DNA from: Holophaga sp.
GTDB taxonomy: Bacteria > Acidobacteriota > Holophagae > Holophagales > Holophagaceae
Direction of reading: 5' to 3'
DNA length: 7,802 nt
Assembly (NCBI GenBank): GCA_030691225.1
Contig: JAUYES010000571.1
Coordinates: 1 to 7,802, forward strand
The position numbers and the translations under genes were made by a program. Below, in pieces: positions 6,556 through 7,802 of the stretch; the stretch's first letter is position 1, and each line of letters starts with the position of its first letter. The notes under the pieces were generated by a model. The model did no database searches. It saw only the letters and a program-made list of their open reading frames with translations, and was not told where the DNA came from.

Positions 6556-6690
6556 TTAGCGCGTTCCCGAATACGGATCGGGCCAATAGGGATCAGGAGT
6601 GTAGGGTTCGTGCATCCAGGGAATTCGGACGCTGTCGTCCGAATCATGGGTTTGGCCAGGTTCTTGGGGAAGGGGGAGTTCGCCGCGCAT
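6556..6690 (-). CDS. Small candidate gene, 44-residue Pro/Asp/Tyr-rich protein downstream of rlmN
   Basis: Read on the minus strand, an ATG at 6690 opens 44 codons and a TAA. The product starts MRGELPLPQEPGQ, has an acidic middle (HDSDDS) and ends with a tandem-like PYTPDPYWPDPYSGTR. No family is recognised. For it being real: it lies 20 bases after the rlmN stop in the same direction; its composition is distinctive; and it ends exactly where the convergent pilC-like gene ends (stop codons abut with no gap), repeating the tight convergent packing seen at the gdhA end. Against it: there is no Shine-Dalgarno sequence (the preceding bases are CTTTTCTGTAAAATTCTCCC), an in-frame TAA lies just upstream so no earlier start exists, and a strong hairpin sits inside it. 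It could instead be an untranslated region. Confidence 0.4.
   Translation of the reverse strand: MRGELPLPQEPGQTHDSDDSVRIPWMHEPYTPDPYWPDPYSGTR
6623..6644. other. Perfect 9-bp hairpin between pilC-like gene and rlmN
   Basis: ATTCGGACG, the loop CTGT, then CGTCCGAAT form an exact stem. It works on either strand. A weaker one (CCCGA, seven bases, TCGGG) lies at 6566-6582. Neither strand has a U-run right after the stem, so a standard intrinsic terminator is not shown. It may be a bidirectional processing or transcription-end structure for the two convergent transcripts. Confidence 0.5.
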
Positions 6691-6710
6691 GGGAGAATTT
6701 TACAGAAAAG

Positions 6711-7799
6711 TCAGCCCTGGCGGGATTCTTCTCGTATTAACTGACCGCAGGCAGCTTGTACGTCTCGTCCGCGGCTCTTGCGTACGGTGACAAAGCAGCC
6801 CAGGGCCTTAAGGCAGGCAACAAAGGCTCTCAGGCGGTGCTCGACCGGTTCTTTGAAAGAAGACGCGGCATGCTCGTTCATGCGGATCAGGTTCAGGTTA
6901 TGGGAATAGCGCAGTTCGCCCATCCAATCGGCGAGGCGCTGAGCATCTTCGGGCGTGTCGTTGACACCAGCCATGAGCACGTATTCGATGGTGAGCTTTT
7001 CCTTGGGCCCCAGGGGCCAGCGATCCAAGGCTTGCCGAAGCCGCGCCAGATTCCACACACGATTTACGGGCATGACCGCACTCCGGGCCGCATCGGTGGT
7101 GGCGTTTAGGGAAATGGCTAGCCAGGGACGTGGTTCCAGCAGGGCCAGTTTCTCGATGCCACTGACCAGGCCGCTGGTCGAGACCGTGATGCGCTTGGTG
7201 CTGATGTTCAGGCCTTGCTGGTGGTTGAACACCTGAATGGCGCGATGGACGTGCTCCAGGTTATGCAGGGGTTCGCCCATGCCCATGAAGACCAAGGTGA
7301 TCTGATGGGGTTTCTCCGGCCCCAATTCCCGCAGAAGTGAGAGCACTTGGCCGACGATTTCTCCCGCCGTGAGATTGCGCCGAATGCCCATGGCTCCCGT
7401 TGCGCAGAAGGTGCAACCCATGGCGCAGCCCACTTGGCTGCTGATGCAAAGGGTCACGCGGGGATTGCGCACATCGCGCGGCATATGCACGGCTTCGATG
7501 CGTTCGCCATCGGCCAAGGCCAGTACCAGCTTGGTGCTGCCATCTTCCGAGGCATGGCGTTCGACGATTTGAGGCAGCGCGGTATCCAGGTTTGCCGCCA
7601 TCCAATCCCGGATCTCGCGGCTCACCCGAGGGCGACCTTCTACCCAGACCCAGGGATGCTGAGATTGGATGAAGATATGTTCGGCCCGGCCGGGCGCGCC
7701 CATGGCGACGAAGTCCTCGGGCAGCAGGGCAAAAAGCGAGGGTCGTCCCGCGCGTTCGGGTGCCGGGTGATCCCAGGAATGCAGAAGGGTTTCAGCCAT
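6711..7799 (-). CDS. rlmN: RlmN-family radical-SAM 23S rRNA adenine methyltransferase
   Basis: RlmN methylates C2 of A2503 in 23S rRNA (and A37 of some tRNAs) using a radical SAM mechanism. The 362-residue product has LCISSQVGCAMGCTFCATG, with Cys125, Cys129 and Cys132 forming the CxxxCxxC cluster. Cys118 and Cys351 (the latter in RGRDVQAACGQL) fit the two further cysteines of the family's methyl-transfer chemistry. Also present are FMGMGEPLHN (171-180), WLAISLNATTD (226-236) and IEYVLMAGVND (271-281). Two parts are atypical. The N-terminal domain before residue 105 diverges from the usual RlmN N-terminal fold, and the usual NLIPYNP-like block reads NLNLIRMNEH (301-310). The related Cfr enzyme methylates C8 of the same base; the AACGQL ending here favours RlmN. 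The ATG lies three bases from the window end, so an upstream start cannot be excluded. Confidence 0.88.
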   Translation of the reverse strand: MAETLLHSWDHPAPERAGRPSLFALLPEDFVAMGAPGRAEHIFIQSQHPWVWVEGRPRVSREIRDWMAANLDTALPQIVERHASEDGSTKLVLALADGERIEAVHMPRDVRNPRVTLCISSQVGCAMGCTFCATGAMGIRRNLTAGEIVGQVLSLLRELGPEKPHQITLVFMGMGEPLHNLEHVHRAIQVFNHQQGLNISTKRITVSTSGLVSGIEKLALLEPRPWLAISLNATTDAARSAVMPVNRVWNLARLRQALDRWPLGPKEKLTIEYVLMAGVNDTPEDAQRLADWMGELRYSHNLNLIRMNEHAASSFKEPVEHRLRAFVACLKALGCFVTVRKSRGRDVQAACGQLIREESRQG

Positions 7800-7802
7800 G
7801 CT

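Overview
The window looks like ordinary chromosome from a moderately GC-rich Gram-negative bacterium. It has a predicted outer-membrane beta-barrel protein ending in Phe, a type IV pilus/type II secretion inner-membrane platform protein, and tightly packed housekeeping genes. The style of the proteins (large unnamed envelope protein, plain Obg without a long C-terminal extension, divergent RlmN) would suit an Acidobacteriota lineage such as Holophaga/Geothrix. That placement is an impression and not a database result. There is no rRNA, tRNA, CRISPR array, insertion sequence or phage gene.

Layout. Positions 1-2822 (+) hold a compact run: the 3' half of obg (cut by the window edge), nadD, rsfS and a glutamate-dehydrogenase-family gene. 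Gaps are 37, 18 and 13 bases, so co-transcription is likely. The obg-nadD gap is filled exactly by a 14-codon reading frame that overlaps both neighbours by four bases (ATGA and GTGA), which looks like a translational relay. Positions 2819-5293 (-) hold one large gene for a secreted or outer-membrane protein of unknown function; its stop codon overlaps the gdhA stop. Positions 5294-5367 are a 74-base divergent intergenic region with a perfect 6-6-6 inverted repeat. Positions 5368-6555 (+) encode a lone PilC/GspF family protein. Positions 6556-6690 (-) contain a small candidate gene (44 residues, rich in Pro, Asp and Tyr) that also contains a perfect 9-bp hairpin. Positions 6711-7799 (-) encode an RlmN-family radical-SAM rRNA methyltransferase whose start codon lies three bases inside the window edge.

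How the genes relate. obg, nadD and rsfS are a conserved neighbourhood that links ribosome assembly (Obg, RsfS) with NAD synthesis (NadD). Here the slot after rsfS, often used by rlmH, is taken by a nicotinamide-dependent dehydrogenase, and proBA, often found between obg and nadD, is absent. RlmN adds another ribosome-related gene, but on the opposite strand and not in the same transcript. The barrel protein and PilC/GspF are both envelope genes read divergently from a shared control region. I found no convincing new multi-gene system. The items most worth checking are the mini-frame relay, the divergent dyad, the unnamed barrel protein, and the small frame/hairpin between pilC and rlmN.
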